Shown here: positions 27,916-36,312 of the stretch, piece by piece
Position numbering within the stretch: position 1 is the stretch's first letter
How the letters are laid out: each line of letters opens with the position of its first letter
Assembly: GCA_046349855.1 (NCBI GenBank)
Contig: JAXMBM010000022.1
Location: 1-64,000 of the forward strand
Source: CAIXSC01 sp046349855
GTDB taxonomy: Bacteria; Planctomycetota; Planctomycetia; Pirellulales; Pirellulaceae
Length of the DNA stretch: 64,000 nt
Direction: 5' to 3'
Notes under the pieces: generated by a model
Database searches by the model: none
The model's input: only the letters and a program-made list of their open reading frames with translations
Told to the model about the DNA's origin: nothing
Translations under genes and position numbers: made by a program

Positions 27916-28716
27916 CTAGAAAATCCCCAAATGATCCCGAGCCGCGTCCGACATCTTCTCAGGCGTCCATGGGGGATCCATCACAATCTTCACTTCCACC
28001 GCCTGCACTCCCGGCAGTTGCCCCAGCACCTGTTTGCACTGAGCAATCAACTGCGGGCCAGCCGGACACATGGGGCTGGTCATCGTCATGTCGATCTTGA
28101 CCTTGGTTCCCCCTTCGGGCAACGGCGACAAGTCGACCACATACACCAGCCCCAGGTCGACGATGTTGACGAACAATTCCGGATCGATGACGCGTTTGAG
28201 TTCCTCGCGGACATAGTCCTCGCTGAGAACCACGGCCGCCGCCTCGCCAGCGCAGGCCGCGTCGACGGTCGACGCCACCGTCACGCCACTCATCCCCGCC
28301 GCCGACAGGACGGTCGGAGCGGTCCCGCCACAGCACTCAGCCGCAACCGGAGTGGCGGCCGGCACAGCCGCGGCCGATCCGACGGGAGGAGCACTGTCGT
28401 CGCCACCCCGCAGGCGGACCCAGACGGCCCCCTGGTCCACCTTGACGTCGTGGGCCACCGAGTTCTCCGTCGCTGGCATCGACCGCGCGCAGCCGTTTCG
28501 TACGTCGAACCGAGCTCCATGGCGCGGACAGGCAATCTCGTAACCGACCAGCTTGCCTTCGCCCAGCGGCCCGCCATCGTGCGTGCAGACGTCGTCGATG
28601 CAGAAGAACTGCCCGCCTACGTGCACCAGCACCACGAGCCGCTCGCCGATCTCGAGCATCGTTTTCCCGGGATCAGGAACATCAGAGACCGCCGCGACGC
28701 GGATAAAATCAGCCAT
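27916..28716 (-). CDS. Rieske ferredoxin fused to SufT/MIP18 (DUF59) domain
   Basis: The 266-residue protein starts at 28716, where GGGGAGA precedes the ATG. Residues 4-103 form a Rieske-type domain with CTH at 44-46 and CPRH at 63-66, the cysteine-histidine pairs that hold a [2Fe-2S] cluster. A linker of about 60 residues rich in Ala/Pro and cysteine (ECCGG, AACAG) follows. Residues 165-255 form a MIP18/DUF59 domain (VIDPELFVNIVDLGLVY, MTSPMCPAGP), the family of SufT and related iron-sulfur carriers. It lies 102 bp after sufD in the suf cluster. The fusion suggests cluster maturation or transfer coupled to electron supply; that is inference. Confidence 0.85.
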   Translation of the reverse strand: MADFIRVAAVSDVPDPGKTMLEIGERLVVLVHVGGQFFCIDDVCTHDGGPLGEGKLVGYEIACPRHGARFDVRNGCARSMPATENSVAHDVKVDQGAVWVRLRGGDDSAPPVGSAAAVPAATPVAAECCGGTAPTVLSAAGMSGVTVASTVDAACAGEAAAVVLSEDYVREELKRVIDPELFVNIVDLGLVYVVDLSPLPEGGTKVKIDMTMTSPMCPAGPQLIAQCKQVLGQLPGVQAVEVKIVMDPPWTPEKMSDAARDHLGIF

Positions 28717-28818
28717 GGCTCTCCCCTCACCTGACAAACGGCTCCGCTCGGAGCAGCCACCTGCGGGCAACACTGCCGAGCCTGCGTACGTCCCCGCGGG
28801 ACACGGTCCGACGTCGGA

Positions 28819-30138
28819 TTACTCGTATTCCCGCACCCGGCGGCCGATCGCCTGCCCCAGCGCTTCGCGTACGCTTTCGATGGTAATGCGGTCAAAAACC
28901 TGCTGGAAAAAGCCCGTCACGATCGCTCGCGTGGCCTCGCGGCGAGTGAAACCGCGGCACTGGCAGTAGAAGATCAATTCCTCGTCCACCTTGCTGGTGG
29001 TGGATCCATGCGTGCAGCGCACATCGTCGGCTTCGATTTCCAGACCGGGAATCGAATCCGCCCGGGCATTGGCCGACAACAGCAGATTGTCATTGCGCTG
29101 GTACCCATCGGTCTTCAGCGCGCCTGGATCGACCTTGATCAATCCTCGCCACACGGTCCGCGATTGATCCTGCAGAGCCGACTTGTAGAGGAAGTCGCTG
29201 CGGCAGTGGGGCGCCTGATGATGCTGCAGAGTGTGATACGACAGGTGCTGCTTCCCTTCGGTAAACAACACGCCGTTCACCTGGCACTCGGCATCCGGTG
29301 CCGCCAGAGCCACGCGCTGATTGACCTTGGCCAGCCGACTCCCCAGCGCCGCGCTGGTCCATTGCAGCGACGCCTGGCGTTCCACCACGGCCTGCTGATG
29401 AGCGAAATGCCAGACCCCCTGTCCCCAATCCTGCAGATGTACATAGCGTAGCCGCGCACCGGGCCGCAGCACGATCTCGGTCGCACCGCAGTGCAGACCG
29501 GTCGAGTGCGGGCCGTCGCTCTGCGTTTCGTTGAGCACCGTGGCCTCGGCCCCTTCGTCGAGCACGATCAGGGTGCGTCCCAGATCGACGCCGCCGGAGC
29601 TCAAAGCGGCCAGCATGTGAAATGGCTCGTCGACGCGCACTCCCCGCGGCACATACAGCACGTGACTCGCCGTCCAGCAAGCGGCATGCAGCGCGGCAAA
29701 CCGATCCTGGCGACCGTCCAGCTGACGCCGTTCGAGAAAGGGCCGCAGCAGCGTTTCGTGCTCACGCAACAGGTCGTCCAGTTCGCCAAACACCACGCCA
29801 CGCTGTGCCAGCGCCGCGGAAAAATCAGTGCGGTGAGCGAACCCGTCGAGCGACGCGGTGCTCCCTGCCAACGGTACGCCGGCGGTGAGCAGCGCGGGGG
29901 GACAGGTGGCCGCGGAACGCTCGGCGGGGAGCGAAAAGCGGTCGAGCTTGAACAGGCGGATATCGGTCCGCATCCATTCTTCGTCGCGGCGGTCCGGCCA
30001 AGGGAGCGACAGGAAGTCATCCCAGGCGCTGCGGCGGAGCGTGGTGAGCCAATCCGGTTCGCGGCGAGCTTCCAGAAACGCCTCAAAAGCCGCCGTGCCG
30101 AATCCCGCCGGCCAACTGGTGGTGGCACTCATCGTCAT
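28819..30138 (-). CDS. sufD: Fe-S cluster assembly scaffold protein SufD
   Basis: The 439-residue protein is the SufD partner of the SufBCD scaffold. The N-terminal part (AWDDFLSLPWPDRRDEEWMRTDI) and the C-terminal beta-helix region (DDVRCTHGSTTSKVDEELIFYCQCRGF, then ATRAIVTGFFQQVFDRI) are characteristic. Its ATG directly abuts the sufB stop codon, implying translational coupling. SufB and SufD form a heterodimer that binds SufC. The protein is of normal length. Confidence 0.93.
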   Translation of the reverse strand: MTMSATTSWPAGFGTAAFEAFLEARREPDWLTTLRRSAWDDFLSLPWPDRRDEEWMRTDIRLFKLDRFSLPAERSAATCPPALLTAGVPLAGSTASLDGFAHRTDFSAALAQRGVVFGELDDLLREHETLLRPFLERRQLDGRQDRFAALHAACWTASHVLYVPRGVRVDEPFHMLAALSSGGVDLGRTLIVLDEGAEATVLNETQSDGPHSTGLHCGATEIVLRPGARLRYVHLQDWGQGVWHFAHQQAVVERQASLQWTSAALGSRLAKVNQRVALAAPDAECQVNGVLFTEGKQHLSYHTLQHHQAPHCRSDFLYKSALQDQSRTVWRGLIKVDPGALKTDGYQRNDNLLLSANARADSIPGLEIEADDVRCTHGSTTSKVDEELIFYCQCRGFTRREATRAIVTGFFQQVFDRITIESVREALGQAIGRRVREYE

Positions 30139-31554
30139 CTACCCTACCGAACCTTCCATCTGCAACTGAATGAGCCGATTCATCTCGACGGCGTACTCCA
30201 TCGGGAGCTCCCGCACCAGCGGCTCGATGAACCCGTTCACGATCATCGTGCTCGCTTCCGCCTCCGTCATCCCGCGACTCATCAAGTAGAACAGCTGTTC
30301 CTCACCGATCTTCGACACGCTGGCTTCGTGTCCGATCGATGCGTCCTGCTCGGCCACTTCGATGTAGGGGAACGTATCACTCTGACTGCGCGGGTCGAGA
30401 ATCAGCGCGTCGCAGACCACATTGCTCTTGGCATGGTGCGCCCCCTTTTCCACCCGCACCAGCCCCCGATAGCTGGCTCGACCGCCATTTTTCGAAATCG
30501 ACTTGGAGATGATCTGACCGGTGGTATGCGGAGCGCAATGGACCAGCTTGGCGCCGGCATCCTGATGCTGCCCCTGGCTGGCAAAGGCAATCGACAGGAT
30601 CTCGCCCCGCGCCCCCGGCTCCATCATGTACACGGCCGGGTACTTCATCGTGAGCCGGCTTCCCAGGTTCCCGTCGATCCACTCCATCGTGGCATCGCGG
30701 TAGGCGACCGCCCGCTTCGTCACCAGGTTGTAGATGTTGTTGGCCCAGTTCTGAATCGTCGTGTAGCGGCAGCGTGCCCCGCGCTTGACGATGATTTCGA
30801 CCACCGCCGAATGGAGACTTTCGGTCGTATACATGGGAGCCGTACAGCCCTCGACGTAGTGCACCTCGGCCCCCTCGTCGACGATGATCAGCGTCCGTTC
30901 GAACTGCCCCATGTTCTCCGCGTTGATGCGGAAGTAGGCCTGCAGCGGAAAGTCGATCTTCACTCCCTTGGGAATGTAGATGAACGAACCTCCCGACCAG
31001 ACGGCCGAATTGAGCGCGGCGAACTTGTTGTCTTCGGGAGGAATGACCGTCGCGAAGTACTCACGCAGCAGATCCGGGTGCTCGCGGAGCGCCGAGTCGG
31101 TATCGGTGAAGATCACCCCTTTGGCTGCCAGATCCTCCTTCAACGATCCGTAGACCACTTCGCTCTCGAACTGCGCCTTCACCCCCGCGAGAAACTTCTT
31201 CTCCGCCTCGGGAATCCCCAGCTTGTCGAACGTATCCTTGATCTCGCGCGGCACCTCTTCCCAGGTATGCCCCTGGCGATCGGTCGGCTTGAGATAGTAG
31301 TAGATGTCCTGGAAGTCGACGGCGATGTTCCCGCCCCATCGCGGCATCGGCTTGGACTGGAAAATCTCCAGCGACCGCAGGCGAAAATCCCGCATCCACG
31401 CGGGCTCGTTCTTCATCTCCGAAATCTGACTCACGATCTCCGCATCAATCCCCTTGCGCGCCCGGAAGACCGGACGAGACTCGGTGCGAAAATCGTACTT
31501 GTTGATTTCCCCAATCTGGTCGTGCGGGGGATTTGTGAGCAGGTCGGTCGCCAT
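30139..31554 (-). CDS. sufB: Fe-S cluster assembly scaffold protein SufB
   Basis: The 471-residue protein is a full-length SufB. The beta-helix core contains GGSFIYIPKGVKIDFPLQAY, EGCTAPMYTTESLHSAVVEI and the C-terminal EQDASIGHEASVSKIGEEQLFYLMSRG, all strongly conserved in SufB. It assembles iron-sulfur clusters with SufC and SufD. GAGGAGG lies upstream of the ATG at 31554. SufC lies 58 bp upstream in the same direction; no SufS or SufE gene is in the window. Confidence 0.97.
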   Translation of the reverse strand: MATDLLTNPPHDQIGEINKYDFRTESRPVFRARKGIDAEIVSQISEMKNEPAWMRDFRLRSLEIFQSKPMPRWGGNIAVDFQDIYYYLKPTDRQGHTWEEVPREIKDTFDKLGIPEAEKKFLAGVKAQFESEVVYGSLKEDLAAKGVIFTDTDSALREHPDLLREYFATVIPPEDNKFAALNSAVWSGGSFIYIPKGVKIDFPLQAYFRINAENMGQFERTLIIVDEGAEVHYVEGCTAPMYTTESLHSAVVEIIVKRGARCRYTTIQNWANNIYNLVTKRAVAYRDATMEWIDGNLGSRLTMKYPAVYMMEPGARGEILSIAFASQGQHQDAGAKLVHCAPHTTGQIISKSISKNGGRASYRGLVRVEKGAHHAKSNVVCDALILDPRSQSDTFPYIEVAEQDASIGHEASVSKIGEEQLFYLMSRGMTEAEASTMIVNGFIEPLVRELPMEYAVEMNRLIQLQMEGSVG

Positions 31555-31612
31555 GGATCATCCTCCTCAGAGGCAGTCGGTCAGGGAGCAAGCGGGAACG
31601 GCAGACGGCCGG

Positions 31613-32437
31613 CTAGCCCACGGGTTGAGTTTCTTCGTGTTCGAGCATCGCCCGGTTCTCGGCGTCCGCCGCCGGATAGGCCTTGCGGATGCGGTCGTAA
31701 CCGCTGCTGTGCAACTCGGCCGCCAACTCGATACCACCCGTTTCCACAATCCGCCCTCCCAACATCACATGCGTGAAATCGGGCGGGTTGTGCTCCAGTA
31801 ATTTGTCGTGATGCGTAATGATCAGCAGCCCCATGTTCTTGCGGCCAATCTCGGCGATGCTCTCGCTGGCCAGCCGCACCGCGTCGGCGTCGAGCCCGCT
31901 GTCGGTCTCATCCAGAATGGCGAACTTGGGCTGCAACATCGCCAGTTGCAGGATCTCGGCCCGCTTCATCTCGCCGCCCGAAAAACCATCGTTGACGTAC
32001 CGCCGAGCGAACTCGGGGTCCATCCGCAGGTGCTCCATCTTCGAGCGCAGTTCCTTGCGGAACTCCCGCATCGCGATCAGCTCTTCGCCTTCCTTACGCT
32101 GCGGATTCCGCACGTTGGTCGTGGCGTGCCGCAGGAAATCGGCCAGCTTGACGCCCGGAATGGCTACGGGCCGCTGAAAGGCCAGGAAAATGCCAGCCCG
32201 CGCCCGCTGATCGGCTTCCTGCTCGGCCAGATCGACCCCGTTGAGCTCGATTCGTCCCTGGGTGATCTCGTAATTGGGATGCCCCATGATGGCCAGTCCC
32301 AAAGTGCTCTTGCCCGACCCGTTCGGGCCCATCAGGGCGTGCGTCTCGCCCCGCCGCATGAGCAGATTCACCCCGCGCAGAATCGACTTGCCGTTGACCG
32401 ACACGTGCAGGTCAACAATGTTCAACACGTCTGTCAT
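31613..32437 (-). CDS. sufC: Fe-S cluster assembly ATPase SufC
   Basis: The 274-residue ABC-type ATPase has Walker A GPNGSGKST (about residues 38-46), the signature region FSGGEMKRAEILQ, Walker B FAILDETDSGLDADA and a switch histidine in IITHHD. These mark it as SufC, which drives conformational change of the SufB-SufD scaffold. The C-terminal extension (about 250-274) is a little longer than usual. It lies upstream of sufB on the same strand. Confidence 0.96.
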   Translation of the reverse strand: MTDVLNIVDLHVSVNGKSILRGVNLLMRRGETHALMGPNGSGKSTLGLAIMGHPNYEITQGRIELNGVDLAEQEADQRARAGIFLAFQRPVAIPGVKLADFLRHATTNVRNPQRKEGEELIAMREFRKELRSKMEHLRMDPEFARRYVNDGFSGGEMKRAEILQLAMLQPKFAILDETDSGLDADAVRLASESIAEIGRKNMGLLIITHHDKLLEHNPPDFTHVMLGGRIVETGGIELAAELHSSGYDRIRKAYPAADAENRAMLEHEETQPVG

Positions 32438-32534
32438 GATGCCATCTGACTCGTAAGTAACCCCATTCCTTATGTCGCGGCCGCCACGCAGCCCGACGGG
32501 TGGAATCCCGGTGGCCTCGCCACCTCCCGGAGAC

Positions 32535-33182
32535 TCACCCCGTAATCTTCTGGTGACTCGTCAACGGCTTGTCATCCTCGGGCACGTCCACATACCCCGA
32601 ATGATGCGGCACCGGCAACTCGTCCTCGACCTTCTCACCCGCGACCAACCAGCCGCGGTGTTCGTCGCTCTTCTGCTTGGCAATCCGATGGCCGCGAATC
32701 TTGTCCTGGATCCGCATCAGCCCTTCCAGCAGAGCCTCCGGACGCGGCGGGCAGCCCGGGACATACACGTCCACCGGCACCACCAGATCGACGCCCTTCA
32801 CCACGTGGTAGCCCCACTTGAAATACGGGCCGCCCCCCACCGTGCAGGCCCCCATCGCGATCACGAACTTCGGATCGGGCATGAGGTTGTAGAGCCGCCG
32901 CACTCGGCTCGCCATCTTGTACGTCACCGTGCCCGCCACGATCATCAGGTCGGCCTGCCGCGGAGTCGCCCGGAAGGCCCCCGCCCCGAACCGATCCATG
33001 TCGTACCGGCTGGCTCCAGCCGCCATCATCTCGATCGCACAACACGCCAGCCCGAACGTCATCGGCCAGATGCTCGACTCCCGAGCCCAGTTGATTGCCT
33101 GCTCGACGGTCGTGACGATCACGTTCTCTTCAAAACGACCTTCAATCCATGGCTGCGTCATGTTCTTCAATCCACGCTTCAT
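32535..33182 (-). CDS. nuoB: NADH-quinone oxidoreductase subunit B (NuoB-like)
   Basis: The 215-residue protein holds the N2 cluster ligands of complex I subunit B: tandem Cys47-Cys48 in FGLACCAIEMM, Cys113 in GACTVGGGPY and Cys144 in VPGCPPRPEAL. The C-terminal 45 residues (after KIRGHRIAKQK) are an extension. Met8 is an alternative start. It stands alone, with no other nuo genes around, between the sufR-like regulator and sufC. The extra copy or scattered location is unusual but the family assignment is secure. Confidence 0.93.
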   Translation of the reverse strand: MKRGLKNMTQPWIEGRFEENVIVTTVEQAINWARESSIWPMTFGLACCAIEMMAAGASRYDMDRFGAGAFRATPRQADLMIVAGTVTYKMASRVRRLYNLMPDPKFVIAMGACTVGGGPYFKWGYHVVKGVDLVVPVDVYVPGCPPRPEALLEGLMRIQDKIRGHRIAKQKSDEHRGWLVAGEKVEDELPVPHHSGYVDVPEDDKPLTSHQKITG

Positions 33183-33266
33183 GTTGATGGGTAAGGACTT
33201 GAAGTCGTCAGAATACCACGCTCACCGACGCTCGCCAGCGGCCCCCCGGTGAGTTTTCCCAAAAGG

Positions 33267-33890
33267 TCAGTTCACCGCCGCGGCAAACCGACAACAGGCG
33301 TCCCCATCCAGCCGACATTCGGCCAACCGCAACGACTCCCCCAGCAACTCGGAAAACAGCATGCGTTCGAGCGAACAGATCGACCGATCCTGTTCCGCCA
33401 GATCGGGATACGGACAGGACAAGGCATTCAGCACCGGGAGCCCCCCCGTCTGCTCCACCTCGACCGGAATCCGCCGCTGCCGAAATAACTCGGCCAGCGA
33501 CTCCATCCGCTCCTGCAGCCCCGCCCCCCGAATCTGCCCCGCATATCGCTCGGCCATCCGACGACAGACCCGCTCCAGCAACCCGCGCCGGACCTCGGTG
33601 TCCTTGATCTCGCGCAACTCCTGCCACAACACCAGCGCCAGATCGGTGAAATTGGCACCGGCCTGCCGCCGCCCCAGCGGCGTCAGCTCGTACAGGTGAC
33701 TCGGACGCCCCCGCCCCGCCCGGACGATCGAACGCTGGATCCAGCCCAACGCCATCAGGCGGTTCAGCCGCTGACGCACCGCCGTAGCGGTCACCTCAAG
33801 CTGTTCCGCCAACTCGCCAATCGACAACCGACCATGACGGCGGAGCAAGTCCAGCAGCGTGGCATCGGCAGGCAGCGATTCGGCAGTCAT
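33267..33890 (-). CDS. SufR-like winged-helix iron-sulfur regulator
   Basis: The 207-residue protein has an N-terminal winged-helix domain (about 8-75: LSIGELAEQLEVTATAVRQRLNRL, then a wing with RAGRGRPSHLYELTPLG) and a C-terminal domain with cysteines 159, 172, 192, 199 and 200. Cys159 and Cys172 are 12 residues apart. This is the organisation of SufR, a repressor of suf genes that senses iron-sulfur status through a bound cluster. Its position at the head of the suf run supports that role. A candidate operator overlapping a promoter lies at 34030-34068. Confidence 0.82.
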   Translation of the reverse strand: MTAESLPADATLLDLLRRHGRLSIGELAEQLEVTATAVRQRLNRLMALGWIQRSIVRAGRGRPSHLYELTPLGRRQAGANFTDLALVLWQELREIKDTEVRRGLLERVCRRMAERYAGQIRGAGLQERMESLAELFRQRRIPVEVEQTGGLPVLNALSCPYPDLAEQDRSICSLERMLFSELLGESLRLAECRLDGDACCRFAAAVN

Positions 33891-34029
33891 GACGTTCTCA
33901 CATCTGGCTTCAGCACTCGGCCCGCACGCTCACGGCTCTCCCGGCCACCCGCCGTACCCGCCACGGCACGCACGGTACCGGGAAGCCCCAGGGCACCAGG
34001 TTGCCGTCGGATCTCCGGCTCGACGTCGT
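33891..34029. other. Leader of sufR-like gene
   Basis: Non-coding, about 130 nt between the candidate promoter and the sufR-like start codon. No riboswitch-like fold is recognised. Confidence 0.3.
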
Positions 34030-34068
34030 ACTGTATCGTTTTCCACATTTTTGACAACCAGATATTTG
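34030..34068 (-). promoter_or_regulatory. Candidate sufR promoter with SufR-like operator
   Basis: On the minus strand TTGTCA (34057-34052) and TACAGT (34035-34030) are separated by 16 bp. Overlapping the -35 box is CAAC-CAGATA-TTTG at 34055-34068, one base from the CAAC-N6-GTTG operator described for cyanobacterial SufR. The region is notably AT-rich for this genome. This is inference from pattern and position. Confidence 0.45.
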
Positions 34069-34248
34069 AAAATTCTCCCGCCGGCCTCAGGGGCTGTGCG
34101 GCGCTCGCGGAAATCCGCCCAGACGACGCCGGCCAAATGCCGCTGCCAACTCGTCGCGGCCCGCGTTGACTTCGGACGCAGGGTGGGGCATAGTTGGGAC
34201 CCGCTGGCAGGCGGGTCGACATAAACTACGGCAACGGGAATAGTTCCG

Positions 34249-36060
34249 ATGGCTAAAAAGGAACGCTGGGCGTCCCGCTTGGGGCTGGTCCTCGCCATGG
34301 CGGGAAACGCGGTCGGTTTGGGCAATTTTCTCCGTTTTCCCGCCAAAGCGGCGCAGAACGGGGGCGGGGCTTTTCTGATCCCCTACCTGGTAGCGTTGGT
34401 CGTCATGGGCCTGCCGCTGATCTGGGTCGAATGGACGATGGGGCGGTATGGCGGCCGGCACGGACACCATTCTACTCCCGGCATTTTTCAGTCGATGGGG
34501 CGGAGCGGCCTCTGGAAGTACCTGGGCGTGTTCGGGCTGTGGACCAACCTGATCATCGCCTCGTACTACCTGTACATCGAATCCTGGACGATGTCGTACG
34601 CGGGCTACTCGCTGATCGGCGGCTTCAGCCACACCGCCCCCAACGACTTCTATAACAACATGACCGGCGAGACTCCCGGTTCGATGCTGGCCATCAGCTG
34701 GTGGGGCCTGCTGATCTTCTTCATCTGCATGGTGATCAACGTCTTCATCCTGTCGCGCGGGCTGGCGAAAGGCATCGAACTGGTCTGCAAGATCGGCATG
34801 CCGCTGCTGATCCTCTTCGGCGTGATCCTGGCGATCCGCGGGTTACTGATCGTGCCTGGGGGCGATGGAGCGACCGGCATGTGGGTCGATCCGGAAGCCA
34901 AGGCCAGTCCGTTCGTGGGACTGAATTTCGTCTGGGAGCCCAAATTCGAATCGCTGGCCGATCCGGCCGTCTGGCTGGCCGCCGCCGGCCAGATTTTCTT
35001 CACGCTGTCGATCGGGATGGGCTCGATTCAGTGCTATGCCTCGTACCTGCGCGAGAAGGATGACGTCGCCCTGACCGGCGCCACGGCCGCCTGGACGAAC
35101 GAGTTCTGCGAAGTGATCATCGGCGGCTCGATCTTGCTGCCGATCGCCGTGGCCTACCTGGGGCTGGAAACGGTGGTGAGCAAAACGGAAGGCGGCTCCG
35201 GGTTCGAGCTCGGCTTCCTCGTCTTCCCCACGCTGTTTCAGAAATGGACCTGGCTGGCTCCGGTTGCCGGCTTCATGTGGTTTGGCCTGCTCTTCTTCGC
35301 CGCCATTACCAGTTCGCTCGCCATGGGGCAGCCGATCATGGCATTCCTGCAGTCCGAGTTCCGCATGAGTCGTGCGGCCAGCGCCTGGACGTTCGGGCTG
35401 ATGCTGCTCCCGCTCGCGCTGCCGGTCGCCTGCCTGCGACAGTCCACGTTTTTTGATGAGTTCGATCATTGGGCCGGCACGTTTGCGCTGGTCGTGTTCG
35501 CGCTCATCGAGTCCGTACTGTTTGCCTGGGTCTTCGGCATACAACGCGGTTGGGCCGAACTGTCCAAAGGGGCGGAGATGCAAGTCCCCAGGATCTTCTT
35601 CTACGTGATGAAGTACGTCACCCCCGTGTTCTTGATCCTCATCCTGGTCGGTTCGTTCTTTCAGCCGAAGGCCGGCTGGGACACTTACGCCCGCGCATTG
35701 CTGGGGCAGGCGGAGATGCCGACCTGGGAGTGGTCGGGGTCGAGCGTTGTCGGGAAGCTGACTCATGCCGATGTGCGGGAGGGGCGAGAAGCACGCGAAG
35801 CGCGGCTCCAGCACCTGTCCGACCGCTTTGACGCGGTCGTGCGTAACGCCGACGGGGCCGTGCCGCTGACCGACGCGGAACTGGAAGAGATCAAGCAGCT
35901 CGAACTGGCCATCAAGGTCGACCAGAGCCTGCCGTTCTGGCGCAACGTCGACCGGCTCGTCCTGGTGCTCGTTTTCCTGGGCTTCTCGGCGTTGGTCGCC
36001 ATTGCCTGGCAGCGGCGCCGCGAGGCCGGCATTCCGGACGCCCTGCCGGACGTCACCTGA
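34249..36060 (+). CDS. Sodium-dependent amino-acid transporter (NSS/SNF family)
   Basis: The 603-residue membrane protein opens with the NSS signature ERWASRLGLVLAMAGNAVGLGNFLRFP, where the unwound TM1 lies. About 11-12 hydrophobic helices follow. A long polar insert (about 500-565, containing a charged EGREAREARLQHL stretch) precedes the last transmembrane helix (about 570-590), an extra not seen in LeuT. The 39-residue membrane protein gene at 36127 fits the known MetP-MetS arrangement, in which a tiny subunit accompanies a methionine/alanine NSS importer. The substrate here is unproven. Confidence 0.93.
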   Translation: MAKKERWASRLGLVLAMAGNAVGLGNFLRFPAKAAQNGGGAFLIPYLVALVVMGLPLIWVEWTMGRYGGRHGHHSTPGIFQSMGRSGLWKYLGVFGLWTNLIIASYYLYIESWTMSYAGYSLIGGFSHTAPNDFYNNMTGETPGSMLAISWWGLLIFFICMVINVFILSRGLAKGIELVCKIGMPLLILFGVILAIRGLLIVPGGDGATGMWVDPEAKASPFVGLNFVWEPKFESLADPAVWLAAAGQIFFTLSIGMGSIQCYASYLREKDDVALTGATAAWTNEFCEVIIGGSILLPIAVAYLGLETVVSKTEGGSGFELGFLVFPTLFQKWTWLAPVAGFMWFGLLFFAAITSSLAMGQPIMAFLQSEFRMSRAASAWTFGLMLLPLALPVACLRQSTFFDEFDHWAGTFALVVFALIESVLFAWVFGIQRGWAELSKGAEMQVPRIFFYVMKYVTPVFLILILVGSFFQPKAGWDTYARALLGQAEMPTWEWSGSSVVGKLTHADVREGREAREARLQHLSDRFDAVVRNADGAVPLTDAELEEIKQLELAIKVDQSLPFWRNVDRLVLVLVFLGFSALVAIAWQRRREAGIPDALPDVT

Positions 36061-36126
36061 TTCCCACCGCGAGCCGTACCTCCGCCAGTTCTCCCGTTCC
36101 TTTTTCACTTTGCCTTCAGGCCCACC

Positions 36127-36246
36127 ATGACCCTCACCGCCATCGTCTGCCTTCTGGTCGTCTGGTCGGTCATCGGCACCGCGACGTTCTACTGCTTCTA
36201 CAAACTGCTGACCTCACCGCGGCGGTTTGACGGAACCGACGAGTAA
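36127..36246 (+). CDS. Small membrane subunit (MetS-like)
   Basis: A 39-residue ORF (starting MTLTAIVCLLVVWSVIGTA) lies 66 bp after the transporter stop on the same strand. It is one transmembrane helix (about 4-27) with a polar tail ending in RRFDGTDE. This matches the small-subunit pattern of MetS proteins, needed by some NSS transporters. No strong ribosome site is seen. Confidence 0.65.
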   Translation: MTLTAIVCLLVVWSVIGTATFYCFYKLLTSPRRFDGTDE

Positions 36247-36264
36247 CCCGGCACGAGCACGGCG

Positions 36265-36298
36265 CGGGCCGGGCCGAGGACACCGGCCCCCCGGCCCC
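36265..36298. terminator. GC-rich hairpin between convergent genes
   Basis: A GGGCCGGGCCG arm followed by CGGCCCCCCGGCCCC can form a strong, slightly bulged stem of about 11 bp in the gap between the transporter unit and the convergent S9 peptidase. There is no T-run. Confidence 0.4.
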
Positions 36299-36312
36299 AG
36301 CGGAAGCCAGCT

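Noticed and set aside
29491..31776. 761-residue plus-strand ORF
   Set aside because: Antisense to sufD/sufB, which are certain genes; no recognisable domain or ribosome site.
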